Origin: Hypericum androsaemum
Taxonomy: Eukaryota > Streptophyta > Magnoliopsida > Malpighiales > Hypericaceae
Assembly: GCA_963995505.1 (NCBI GenBank)
Contig: OZ023189.1
Location: 3,299,155-3,363,154, forward strand
Length of the DNA stretch: 64,000 nt
Reading direction: 5' to 3'
The position numbers were made by a program, and so were the translations under genes. The notes under the pieces were generated by a model. It searched no databases and was not told the DNA's origin. It was given only the letters and a program-made list of their open reading frames with translations. Positions 47,606 through 57,971 of the stretch are shown here, piece by piece (position 1 is the first letter of the stretch; the number at the start of each line of letters is the position of its first letter).

Positions 47606-48256
47606 GGGAGAAAATTTTATAGGTCTCTAAATTTTGGTATAATGTTTCCTTCAAAAAAAAGTTTGGTATAATGTATCGAGAGATTCATCACATAAAAAAT
47701 TAACCCTTAAGATTTAAAAATTGAACTCATCAGTCCCCAAACTATTTTTCAACTAATTGTTGGTTAACAAGCTTACCCGAAATGTCTTTGCTACCCTTAA
47801 ATTACCTTTTAATTACAAATTCACCCTAAGTTATTAAGAAAGTAAACAAAAAACCTTATCACCCCTATCCTCTTCCATGCTCCATTGTCGCCGGCTTTCT
47901 CAAGCTCGAGCCTACGATTGGGATTAACGGGCTCAATTAGATGATGGTATGATGTTATTGCTAGTATGTACTTTTTGTTTATGCTTACGAAGGAGAAACT
48001 AAAGAATTTTCCATTGGACACATCGGTGATGCGAAGAGAACGGCAGCAGTAATTATCTAGGTACTTCTTATGATCAAAATTTGCAACTCTGAGATTCAAT
48101 TGAAAGAAGTAGAAAGGTTATTTTGGGATATTGAAAATTATTAACTATGTTTTAGACCAACGGGTTCAATTTTTAAAACTCCAATGACTAATTTGCTATC
48201 TCCCGGATCTCTCGGTATAATATATTAAAATTTATGGATTTGTAAATTTTTTTCCC
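47606..48256. mobile_element. non-autonomous MULE-like element D
   Basis: Imperfect terminal inverted repeats (left gggagaaaattttataggtc, right inverted gggaaaaaaatttacaaatc) extend for more than 100 bp. Flanking 9-mers aattagcaa (47597-47605) and aattattaa (48257-48265) match at seven of nine positions, consistent with an aged MULE duplication. The 92-residue open frame inside (47821-48099, -) is unrecognised. Confidence 0.65.
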
Positions 48257-50040
48257 AATTATTAAACTATTTAGCAAAATAGAGCGCGGCAGAAATTTTC
48301 AATTCTTCGACTTTCATCGACCGGGGAAATTAAAAATGGTTCGCTGATAAGAGACGGTTGGAAACTAACAACACATTATATACAAACTTTATACCTTAAT
48401 AGGACGTGACTATTATCAACAATATATGTATAATTAATTTTATCAAAAAGTTAATATTTTTACTCTGTTCGGATGATATTTTATAAAATCGCAAAGAATA
48501 TTTTACGTTGTTAGTTTGTATATTTGAAATTTTTTAAGAAAAAAATTAAGTGATTGAATTATACCAAAGTTCAATTGCTTCAGGACGGATGTTTGCCCAT
48601 TTCTAAAATTTTAAGCAGGCTTAATAGGCCTTTTTCCATTTCTTCCCACTTCTCACTGGGCCTGGTCATTACTAATCCTAATTGATGTAGCCCACTCTTA
48701 TAGCAAGCAACGTGGAACGTGCCTAAGCAATATTTTATTGTTTTATTATCTATTATCATATTTACGAATAATAAATAAAGAATCCGGTAATATCAATCTC
48801 TAATAAAAGGCAGGACTCTCTCAAAGTAAATAGGAATGCTAAATTTAGATTATCAAAAAAGAAAATTGGCTTTAAGCTTGTTTTATTTATTATTTTTTTG
48901 AAGGATAGTTTATTTTTGGAAAAAGTCAATTTTAATATCTTGTGGTATAAAAAAAATTACATAAATACACTGTAATTTAAAATCTATCAATTGAGTCAAA
49001 TTTTTGCAAACGAGAAAGATCATTATATTTCTTTAAACTATAAACAATGTGTTATATTGTTGTTTTTTATCTAGACAACATCGATCTCTTTCGCATGATA
49101 TCATCAAATAATTGAGATGAGCGGTATCACTTAGTTGTACCCATATATAAATATTTATTAGCTAACGAGAGAAATTAAAATTACAAAATGGTGGTGCATG
49201 AAACTATATGTTACTAAAATCGATCTGGTCTTTAACAAAAAAATTTAATAGCAGACAAATAACTATAAATGCATATATAGAATATCACCCTGTAAAAAGG
49301 AAAATCAGTTTAACTTAAAGGGACATTGAACTTTAAAATAAAGTGCACGTTCAAATTAAATAGTCGTAGGGGGCAGGTATTTATTGTTTGGTAAGCTTTA
49401 AATGAGGAGCCAGCATCGTATCGTCACATCGAGAAGCACAAAAGGCAATTAAATTTTTTTTAAGAGTCGTAGGGGGCATTGAATTCAATTGCTCAATTCA
49501 ATTGGATGTGGTCAAATGCAAATGGCTACTGCGCCGACTTGGATCTGTACGATCGGATTTGGCCTCTCAATGCCCGTCATGATTGTACCATTTTATAGGC
49601 TCATCGAGGGCTTTTTTTGTGCATCCACTGATTCTGTTCACAATAAAGAAAGTTTCCAATTTTGATCAACTTGTCAGGTTACAGTTGAACCATAACATTG
49701 CTCTCCTCAATCACACCTTGGCATGAGTTTTTTGTGAGAAGCGGATTTGGTCTTGGAAGGCCAAATCTAACTAGGATTGTTCCGGACGATTCAATGATTT
49801 ATTCACTTATGATTTAATGGTTTACTCAGTTACGATTAAATGTTCGGTGTCTCCACGTGTCCTTCAATAAAAATTCTCCGGCACCAAATCTTGTCTCTTT
49901 TTTATGTGTGTGTGGTGTATTGTACTTTTTAAAATCACTTTATATTCATAATTTATTGAATAGAGAAAACAGATTGAGCAGGATTCCCGACTCCCCTTTT
50001 GGTTGTGGTTGAGTTGGCCTGACACTGGGCTTTTTAGGTT
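48257..50040. other. AT-rich intergenic region
   Basis: No gene seen. A MULE-style terminal sequence at about 48918-49000 is related to that at 42762 in the same orientation, without a visible partner. Confidence 0.4.
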
Positions 50041-50545
50041 CTGGGCCCACGAGCAAGGTCCTTATTGGGGCGAAGCCTCCTTCACCTCTGGATTGGGCCA
50101 AGGCGGGCTTCTCTTGTCCTCCAATGCCTATTCCAGGCCAGGAGGATTCTGGGATTAAAGTGGTGGCTGGTTCATATAGTCTGGCTATCGATTTTTATGG
50201 CCAGTATTGCGGATGGGAAGCTTGCATTGGTGGAGGAACGCAGGTCCGATATCTCCTCTTTAACAGATCCACCTGCCAAAAACACGCGCTTCAAAGGGAG
50301 GAAGATTCCAGTAAGGAAGGGCCAACTCCTTGATTTGCCAGTACCCACCCTTGACTACTCAACCTGTGGGTTTGCTTGGGTTGAGTTCCTTATTATGGCA
50401 GTGGGTTATGCTAGACTTTAGCTGCCCGTAGAGGCCTTGGAGATTTTCGTACCTGTTAGTATTTTGTTTTTCTTTGTCTTGCTTCTCATCTCCTGCTGTA
50501 TTTTCCTTTTTGGTAATAAAATTTTGACATTTAATTAAAAAAATA
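50041..50545 (+). mobile_element. possible 3' end of a non-LTR retroelement
   Basis: A more GC-balanced block with an open frame at 50065-50421 is followed by a T-rich trailer, a polyadenylation-like ggtaataaaatttt and an A-rich stretch near 50540. The layout resembles a truncated LINE, but no reverse transcriptase motif is present. The alternative is a decayed gene fragment. Confidence 0.3.
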
Positions 50546-51240
50546 TTAGAGAAATTCCTATTGAATGTTGATACCTCAAAATTTTTGCTAAATTAGTTCA
50601 TATTTAATCTCGGTGATAATAATGTATGTGTAACTTCCATCGACAATGAAGTATTTCTGCTATAGTTCTAGAGAAAAACTTCAGTCAAGAATCGTGCAAG
50701 TGGATTGATTCATTTCAATGCATTTCTAGATGCAATTTTTTTTTAAGTTCACTTTACTATCCTACGAGTAGGTAGAGTTCGTGTACAGTTAGTTGGTGGG
50801 CCACGTCATCTCCAAATAATATTGTATCGAGTTCAAATAATTGTCCGAGTTGTTAAATATTTGTTCGTACAAATGACATATATCCATTTAAAAAAAAGAT
50901 AATATGTGAAAATCAGCCAAGCTAAACTCAAGCTTTTCCTATTTTGTACATAACAAATAGGAAAGCCTCCTATTTTGTAACCTGCCGTGTTGTTTATTGT
51001 GTTATGTTATGTTCTTCTAGAATATTGATTTGGGAGAGTTCTACCTCCAACTTCTATACCTTTCAGAAGCAAGTTTTCAATTACCACAACTCTCATGTAT
51101 CAAATGTAATGTATAATGAGATACCTCTAATATAGTTTGGTAATACCATCCGTACAAAAACATGCTACCTCTACTAGCTATATGGTACCCACTATTTGTT
51201 AGATAGTATCATTACTCGTAATATGGTGTTGTATTACTCA
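50546..51240. other. AT-rich sequence next to the broken end of copia element 2
   Basis: No feature recognised. Copia homology begins abruptly at about 51257 on the - strand. Confidence 0.4.
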
Positions 51241-51256
51241 TGATATAGTATAACTA

Positions 51257-51974
51257 CTATAAGTACATCAGGCTCCCAATGATCCTTGCATATTTCAGTT
51301 GAGATACTGGGTCTCCTCTATTTTTAGCTAAGTGTAGACTCAGATCTACCGGAGTCTTAGCCGGAGGTTTGTCAAAAGCATCAAATTTCTTGAGTACATT
51401 CTCAACGTAGTGAGATTGTGACAAGATAATTTCTTCAGTCGTCCTAGACATTTTAATCCCTAGTAAGACGTCAGCTAGACACAGACATACAATCACGTAA
51501 GCATCAGGTGTGACTTTAATGTATACACACTTATCACACTCATTGATCTTAAAGCCATTTGACATCATTATTTTGTCAAATTTCTCATGCCACTATTTCG
51601 GCGCCTATTTCAGCCCATACAGTGACTTGACCAACTTGCATACTTTATGTTCTTGTCCGGGGGCAACAAACCCTTCAGGTTGTTCCATATATACTTCCTC
51701 TTCCAGTTCTCTATTTAGGAAAGCTATTTTTACATCCATCTGATGTATCTCGAGGTTATAGAGTGCTGCGACAGTTATGAGCACTCTAATAGATGTGATT
51801 CTTGTGACCGGCGAATACGTGTCAAAGAAATCATACCCTTCCTTCTGTTTGAATCCTTTAACTACCAACCGAGCTTTGTACTTGTCGATTGATCCATCAG
51901 TTTTGTATTTCCTTTTAAGAATCTACTTGCAACCTAAAGGTTTGCAACCTGATGGGAGATCCACGATTTCCCAC
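51257..51974 (-). pseudogene. copia element 2 reverse transcriptase, C-terminal part
   Basis: Frames 51605-51868 and 51257-51568 together hold VVKGFKQKEGYDFFDTYSPV, QMDVKIAFLNRELEEEVYME and [11 protein letters not shown], then MMSNGFKINECDKCVYIK and, ending at 51257, RIIGSLMYL. A stop between them (about 51595-51604) and loss of the YVDD segment make it non-functional. Homology stops at 51257, about 75 residues before the RNase H segment would begin. Confidence 0.88.
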
Positions 51975-53588
51975 TGTAAAATCCGAGAATTTTGGTATTA
52001 AAACATGGAAAAATAGGCTGACGAAATAAAATATATCAGGGATCAGAAAGATAGTTAACCCACGACCTTTTGGTAAGTTGCTACCCATTAATTCTCCAAG
52101 GTAACAACCCCTAGTTTTTCTCCACTTTTGTCTCCTAAAAGAAACGTCAACTAACTTCTCTTCTTCCCACTAATTAATTTTATTTCTTATTCTCTCCTGC
52201 ACATTAAAGTATTTCCTTTTATTAGAGTTACACAAAAGAACTACCTCTTCACAGACTTGCACTCCAACCACAAAAATACTCTCACGGATAGAATTAAGAA
52301 GGTCGATAAACATTAGATCCCAGTTGCATGTTTAACTCAAAGAAGGGGTGGACAGTACGGAATGCTTACAGTTGGAGTAGAGCCTGATCATGAGGCAGAG
52401 ATGAAGAAATAAAGAATGGAATCCAATAAATAACCGGATCAAGTAGGAGCATAACATAGATACGAGATATAAGCTGTTCTTATTTTCAATTCGAGGTATT
52501 TTTGATTTAAATCTGATTTTACATTTGGGTCAAGTAATTAAAATGTATTCGTTCTTGATGATGGTTGCTTGGGTTGAGTTATGTGGTTTTTGATTAAATG
52601 GGTTGCTGTACTCGATCGCTTCGTACATTAGTAGTTGATTCTTTTGTGATATGGCAGTGACTGTTGTTTCCTTTCATGGTCTTAATGATATTGTGATATA
52701 ATTAACCGGATGAGAATAGGACGATTAAATACTAGGTATGCGCATTCTTAGTTAGACGGGTTAAATGATATTTGTTAACTATATTAATTTCTCTAATTCA
52801 TGTCGTGCTCTAATTGTGAGCTTCTCTGTGATAAGGCTGCCACTTAATGTGATGGTAATTGCTTCGGAAATTTATTGAGAATTGAGCTGTGTGTACAGTG
52901 AGAGCATATTAGTTCTGTTTTGATCAGAGAAATGGTGATTTGAGGTTTGTAGTTCTGTGTGAATCATGTAGGTACTAATGAGACTATTAATAGGTTTGGA
53001 CCCATAAAAATGAGGGGTTAAATCGTTTAGAACCCTGCCATTGGGGGTGAATTGATGGCACCCATAAAAACGAGGGGTTATATCGTTTAGGACCCTGCCA
53101 TTGGGGGTGAAATGATGGCATAGTCTCATTAGGAGGGCTCCGGAGTTCCTGACTTCATTCATCATTAGTAGATGCATAGTAGATTTGTTGTTGTCATGTT
53201 TGCATAACATATGATATATGGCTTGTTGGTTGATCATGTTCTCTATTTACTTTGTGTTTTCTTGGTCGCTTATTGCATCATAGTTATTAACATGTTTGAG
53301 GATTAATCAGTTATGTTTAGTATTGTTTACTGTTTAAGAATGAACATTGAACTATAAACTATTTTGAAAATGTTTGGGCCTGGCCTCCGATTGAAGGTAT
53401 GGACAACTTTATTGAGTAGCGAAACTCACCGAAATTCGCAACATTATTTTTCAGGAAACAAAGAAGATCATTTGAGGTTAGCAAATGGCCTAGGTTTGAG
53501 AATAGAAGTACAAGCTTTGAAAGAGAGTAGAATTGTGCCTTACGCAACTTTGTTGCGCGGCGGTTGTCTCGGTCTCGAGTCGTGACAA
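51975..53588 (+). repeat. long LTR of a non-Cassandra family (1614 bp)
   Basis: TG...CA ended and directly followed by a primer-binding site (gtggtatcagagc), as in many plant gypsy-type or large non-autonomous elements. Contains two copies of a 60-bp tandem unit (53001-53060 and 53061-53120; cataaaaacgaggggtta). No second copy of this LTR is present in the window. Family assignment to gypsy is inference from the end motif only. Confidence 0.75.
53001..53120 (+). repeat. 60-bp tandem duplication inside the long LTR
   Basis: Two adjacent 60-bp units differing at a few bases; both contain cccataaaaa, gaggggtta, atcgtttag and ccctgccattgggggtga. Confidence 0.9.
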
Positions 53589-53678
53589 CTTAAGTGGTAT
53601 CAGAGCAAATACGCTTCTGGGACTGTTCTGTGTTCTGTCTGACGCGACGAGGATGTCGTGTATTTAAGGAGGGGTAGA

Positions 53679-53939
53679 TGTGATACCCCGTAAATGATAT
53701 GTACTGTCTGAAATACCTTAAGTGATTTGATTGGTACTATCCATATCAACAATGTGCACATTCTTTTCTGGCACACATTCTGAGAGAACTCCAAGGTTAA
53801 ACGCGTTTGGCCGGGAGTAGGATCAGGATGGGTGACCTCCTGGGAAGTTTTCCTGGATGCGTGCGAGTGAGGACAAAACACGCTGGAAAAGACCTGTGTT
53901 TGTCTGCGGAGACAGTCGATCGGATCACAGGGCGTTACA
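53679..53939 (+). repeat. Cassandra LTR 1 with 5S-rRNA-derived core
   Basis: 261 bp, tgtgataccccgtaaatg ... gggcgttaca. The 5S-like segment includes ggttaaacgcgtttgg and, at 53826-53845, ggatgggtgacctcctggga, matching the 5S internal promoter region. Followed by tttggtatcagag. Confidence 0.92.
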
Positions 53940-54065
53940 TTTGGTATCAGAGTGACCTCGGCTTGTACGGTGTGGTTCGGGGATCGAACGCACCTACAAC
54001 CGAGGGATCCTGGGACTATCTATATCTGGCGCGATGAGGACGTCGCGTATTTAAGGAGGGGTGTA
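53940..54065 (+). repeat. Cassandra internal domain 1
   Basis: 126 bp from primer-binding site tttggtatcagag to the purine-rich aaggaggggtgtatg. It contains cgaacgcacctacaaccgag, absent from the other two internal domains, so it belongs to a different Cassandra variant. Confidence 0.88.
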
Positions 54066-54321
54066 TGTAATACCCTGATCTGTTTTGTTTGAAATGCTTA
54101 AGTGATTTGATTGGTACTATCCATGCCAACAAGGTGCACCTTCTTTTCTGGCGCACATCTTGAGAGAACTCCAAAGTTAAACTCATTTGGCCGAGAGTAG
54201 GATCAGGATGGGTGACCTCCTGGGAAGTATTTTCTAGGATGCGTGTGAGTGAGGACAAAATACACTGGAAAAGACTTGTGTTGGTCTGTGGAGACAGTCG
54301 GTCAAATTACGGGGCGTTACA
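54066..54321 (+). repeat. Cassandra LTR 2
   Basis: 256 bp, tgtaataccctgatctg ... ggggcgttaca, with the same 5S-like core (from 54206). Its sequence differs from LTR 1 and 3 mainly in the first 40 bases. Confidence 0.92.
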
Positions 54322-54407
54322 TTTGGTATCAGAGCAAATACGCTTTTGGGACTGTTCTGTGTTCTGTCTGGCGCGACGAGGATGTCGTGTATTTAAGGAG
54401 GGGTGGA
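54322..54407 (+). repeat. Cassandra internal domain 2
   Basis: 86 bp from tttggtatcagagcaaatac to aaggaggggtggatg. Nearly identical to the partial internal domain at 53589-53678 and 40 bp shorter than internal domain 1. Confidence 0.88.
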
Positions 54408-54668
54408 TGTGATACCCCATAAATGATATGTACTGTCTGAAATGCCTTAAGTGATTTGATTGGTACTATCCATATCAACAAGATGCACCTTCTTTTCTGG
54501 CACACATTCTGAGAGAACTCCAAGGTTAAATGCGTTTGGCCAGGAGTAGGATCAGGATGGGTGACCTCCTGGAAAGTTTTTCTGGATGCGTGCGAGTGAG
54601 GACAAAACACACTAGAAAAGACCTGTGTTGGTCTGTGGAGACAGTCGGTCGGATCACGGGGTGTTACA
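54408..54668 (+). repeat. Cassandra LTR 3
   Basis: 261 bp, tgtgataccccataaatg ... ggggtgttaca, closely matching LTR 1. Its end forms the right border of the composite insertion. Confidence 0.92.
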
Positions 54669-54673
54669 CCCAC

Positions 54674-57108
54674 GTATGGTTTTGCATGATGGATTCTATC
54701 TCACTATTGATAGCTTCTTTCCAGAGAAGAGCATCCAGACTAGATAATGCCTCTTGAATTTTTCTAGGTTCATTTTCTAACATGTAATTTAGAAAATCTG
54801 GACCAAACAACTTGGCCACTTTGGTCCTCTTACTCTGTCTAGGTTCCTCAGCACTTTGATCAGAGCATTGTGTAGCTTCATAACTTTTTTTTGAGCTTAC
54901 TTCTTTTGTTTCTTTTTTAGGAAAGATATTTTCAAAGAATGTTACATTCCTTGATTCCATGACCATTACCTTGTTGATTTCAGGGTTTTCAGACTTGTGC
55001 ACTAGAAATCGGTATGCGCTACTGTTGTGGGCATATCCGGTAAAGATGCAGTCAACGGTCTTGGGTCCTATTCTCACCCTTTTAGGTGGAGGTATTTCTA
55101 CCTTGGCTAGGCACCCCCACACTTTAAGGTAACCGTAGGAAGACTTTCTTCCTTTCCATAATTCATATGGAGTTTTGTCCTTTTTTTTGTGTGGTAATTT
55201 GTTTAGAATATGATTAGCTAAGAGCACAGTTTTCTCCCCACATATTCTGTGGTAAGCTCGAGCTAATCAACATAGCATTCATCATCTCCTTAAGAGTTTG
55301 ATTCTTGCGCTCAGCTACGCTATTTGATTGAGGTGAGTATAAGGTAGTTGTCTGATGAATAATGCCATATTGTTGGCAAAATTCCTCAAACTGAGCTACA
55401 TATTCTCTCCCTCTATCACTTCGAATCATTTTGATTTTAGTGCTAAGTTAATTTTCAACCTCATTCTTATAACTCTTGAAAGCTTCTAGAGCTTCTTCTT
55501 TTCCTTTCAAGAGGTGTACATAACAGTACCTCGTGCAATTGTCAATAAATGTGATGAAATACTTTTTCCCACCTCTAGTTTGCACGTGTTTCATATCGCA
55601 TATGTCGGTATGAATTAACTCTAAAAGTTTAGTACTTCTTTCCACTGAACGAAAATGTACTTTGGTCATTTTTGCCTTTACACATACTTCACATTTATTG
55701 TTTAGGTCAAATTCTATTTTAGGCAATAAGTTTAAACTTACTAACTTTTTTAGTGAGCTCAAATTTACGTGTCCTAATCTATCATGTCCTAATGATAACT
55801 TTATTAGGCCCTTCAAAGGCGCGTTTCACAGTTATTATATTCATCTTAAAGAGCTCCCTCTCGAGGTAACCCTTTACTACAAAGGTACCAGCCTTAGTCA
55901 ATACAAACCTATCGGCTTCGAATACTAGTTTTATCCCAGCTTTGCTTAACAGTGAGCCGGATACTAAATTCTTACGAATGTCTGGGACATGCAGCACATC
56001 CTTGAGGGTCAGCACTTTTTCGGAGGTCAGCTTCAGCACCACCTGGCCTAGTCTAACTACGGGAGAAGTTACAGAGTTACTCATGAACAACTTCCGTCCG
56101 ATGATGGCTGTGTAGGTCGAGAACATCTCCTTGTCTGAGCAGATGTGTCAGGTTGCCCCTGTGTCTATGAACCACTCTCTTGGGTTATCCACCAGATTGG
56201 CTTCAAACACCACAACGGATAGGTGTAGCTCAGACATATCCTCAGCCAGGTTAGCCTTCTCACGATCATCCTTCTTTGGCAAGCGATAATCTTTGGCCAT
56301 GTGACCGGGCTTGTCGCAGTTGAAGCAATTGCCCTTGATCTTTTTAGCCTTCTTTTGCTTTGGCTCTTGATTCTCCTGCTTGTTCTCGGGCTTCTTCTTC
56401 TTCTTATCTGTGCCACCTTCGGCAAGGTGTACCTTAGCCTCGAAGTTAGTCCTGCTGGTCTTAACTTTGGACTTTCGGTTATCTTCCTCGATCCTTAGTT
56501 TAATGATCAGGTCTTCCAGCCCCATATCCTTCCTCTTATGCTTGAGGTAGTTCTTGAAGTCCTTCCACAGAGGGGGTAGCTTCTCGATTAGAGCAGCCAC
56601 CTAAAAAGATTCGCTGAGTTGCATGCCTTCGGCGTGAATCTCGTGTAGAATCAGCTGCATCTCTTAGACTTGGTCTATGACCTTCTTGGAGTCTACCATC
56701 TAGAAGTCGAAGAACCTTCGGATGATGAATTTCTTCATCCCGGTATCCTCCATTTTGTACTTCTTCTCCCGAGAGTCCCACAATTCTTTCGTAGTCTTTG
56801 TACCTGCATAAACATTGTAAAGGGCGTCGTCTAAGCCATTCAGGACATAGTTACGACATAGGAAGTCGTTGTGACTCTATGTATCGATGGCGTTGATCTT
56901 CTGTGGATCAGCCTCATTTTTCGCCCTTCGGAGCCTCTTTCTTCAAGAATCGGACTAGGTTGAGCGTCGTCAGGTAGAACAGCATCTTCTGTTGCCACCT
57001 CTTGAACTCGGTACTGTTGAACTTGGTCGGCCTTTCGGCGTGGACAGTTCCCGGGACCGCTGGCACTGGTGTTGGTGCGGAGCTTGATGATGCCATATTC
57101 AAGTACAC
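54674..57108 (-). pseudogene. copia element 2 gag, protease, integrase and N-terminal reverse transcriptase (many breaks)
   Basis: Pieces in order: gag FKRWQQKMLFYLTTLNL (57108-56914), further gag with shifts (56781-56600), KNYLKHKRKDMGLEDLI (from 56600), zinc knuckle CFNCDKPGHMAKDY (last cysteine replaced), protease WFIDTGAT (stop after), pre-integrase [16 protein letters not shown], integrase IRSDRGREYVAQ and SPQSNSVAERKNQTL, a frameshift near 55220, then LLANHILNKLPHKKKDKTPY to MQNHTW at the insertion. At least seven stops or shifts mean it is long dead. Confidence 0.88.
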
Positions 57109-57125
57109 TGATCTCGTCTTATGAT

Positions 57126-57971
57126 TGTTGTTTGTTGGAGGTGGTGTACTTGATTAGGATCTGGTATAGTCGAGGCAAGAGTTGGACTCTTTCTCTGTAA
57201 GACGAGATTGCCCCGTATTCAATACTTACGGACTGCGGCAATCGTTCCCAAGATACAATAACTAGGCTGCTTCTGAGTTCGTAGCACAACGACCCTTGAA
57301 GCTTCAGGCAAACCTTAGATATTTGAAACTTTCTGAGAGAGGAAGAGAGAGCCTACAATTGCTAACGAATACTTATGCAAGTTGTAGTGGGGTGAGATGC
57401 AAATGAAGGGGAGAGGCCTATTTATAGGCGCTGGATGGAGTGGAGACAGGCACTTCCGAAGGGGCACGAAGTAATTCCGAGGAAACGCGTCCGTTCAGCC
57501 AGCAGGCAGGCTGCCCTTTAGGTACTTCAGGCTCTTTGAAGGTCGTAGGCACCCCTACGGCAGGCAGGCAGCACACTCGCATCCCTTCGGTGTTCTGGGA
57601 GCTTCTGGATTCGCCTATGTGCACTTCAGGTTCGCCCGTAACCCTTCGACCTTCTGGAAGTCTCTGGGTTGCGCACGTGCGAAGTGCCAAGTGCGCCTCA
57701 AAGCTCCCATTGCGACTTGCGTCCAATGCGCCATGCGCACACGCACGTGCGCGTGCTCGAATGGTGCTACGCACCATCCTCGCAACAGTCCGAGTTGGCT
57801 TTCCAGGTGGTCAACTCATTTCTTAGTCAATAAAAAAAATCTCCTTATAAACAAGAAAATCTTCCTTGTTATTTCCAATGTAATAATGCATTTTCCATTT
57901 TCACTTTGGGCTTTTCACTTGGGCCTTCCACTTTGGGCTTTGCATTAAATTTTCATTCAATTAACCCAACA
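57126..57971 (-). repeat. 5' LTR of copia element 2 (846 bp)
   Basis: In - strand sense tgttgggttaattgaatg ... caaacaaca. TATA-like ctataaatag near 57418-57427. The body shares blocks with the LTR at 44387 (for example gcgcacgtgcgtgtgcgc and the end accaccNNNNacaaacaaca type) but with many differences. Confidence 0.9.

Larger units (their letters stand above)
51975..54668 (+). mobile_element. chimeric retroelement: unrelated long LTR fused to a multi-LTR Cassandra TRIM
   Basis: Bounded by one 5-bp duplication, cccac, at 51970-51974 and 54669-54673. Order: a 1614-bp LTR (51975-53588, tgtaaaatccgag ... tcgtgaca), a tRNA-Met primer-binding site (acttaagtggtatcagagca), a Cassandra internal domain (53589-53678), then Cassandra LTR, internal, LTR, internal, LTR. 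Excising the block and one cccac rejoins the element-2 frame exactly (…NHTW then EIVDLP on the - strand), matching element 1 there. The left and right ends therefore entered the site together or were exchanged later without disturbing the ends. No protein-coding capacity. Confidence 0.85.
51257..57971 (-). mobile_element. decayed copia retrotransposon (element 2), 3' end missing, split by a composite insertion
   Basis: The 5' LTR is at 57126-57971. Then follow gag (from about 57096), zinc knuckle, protease, integrase and the start of reverse transcriptase down to 54674. The 51975-54668 insertion intervenes, and reverse transcriptase continues from 51974 to 51257. RNase H and the 3' LTR are absent on this side. 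Frames are interrupted many times. The zinc knuckle has tyrosine in place of its last cysteine (CFNCDKPGHMAKDY) and the YVDD region is deleted (VIVCLCLADVLLG). Protein similarity to element 1 is clear throughout but LTRs differ, so it is a separate family. Confidence 0.9.

Noticed and set aside
53790..54580. Genuine 5S rRNA genes
   Set aside because: Only part of the 5S sequence is present, inside TG...CA LTRs followed by primer-binding sites; this is Cassandra, not rDNA.
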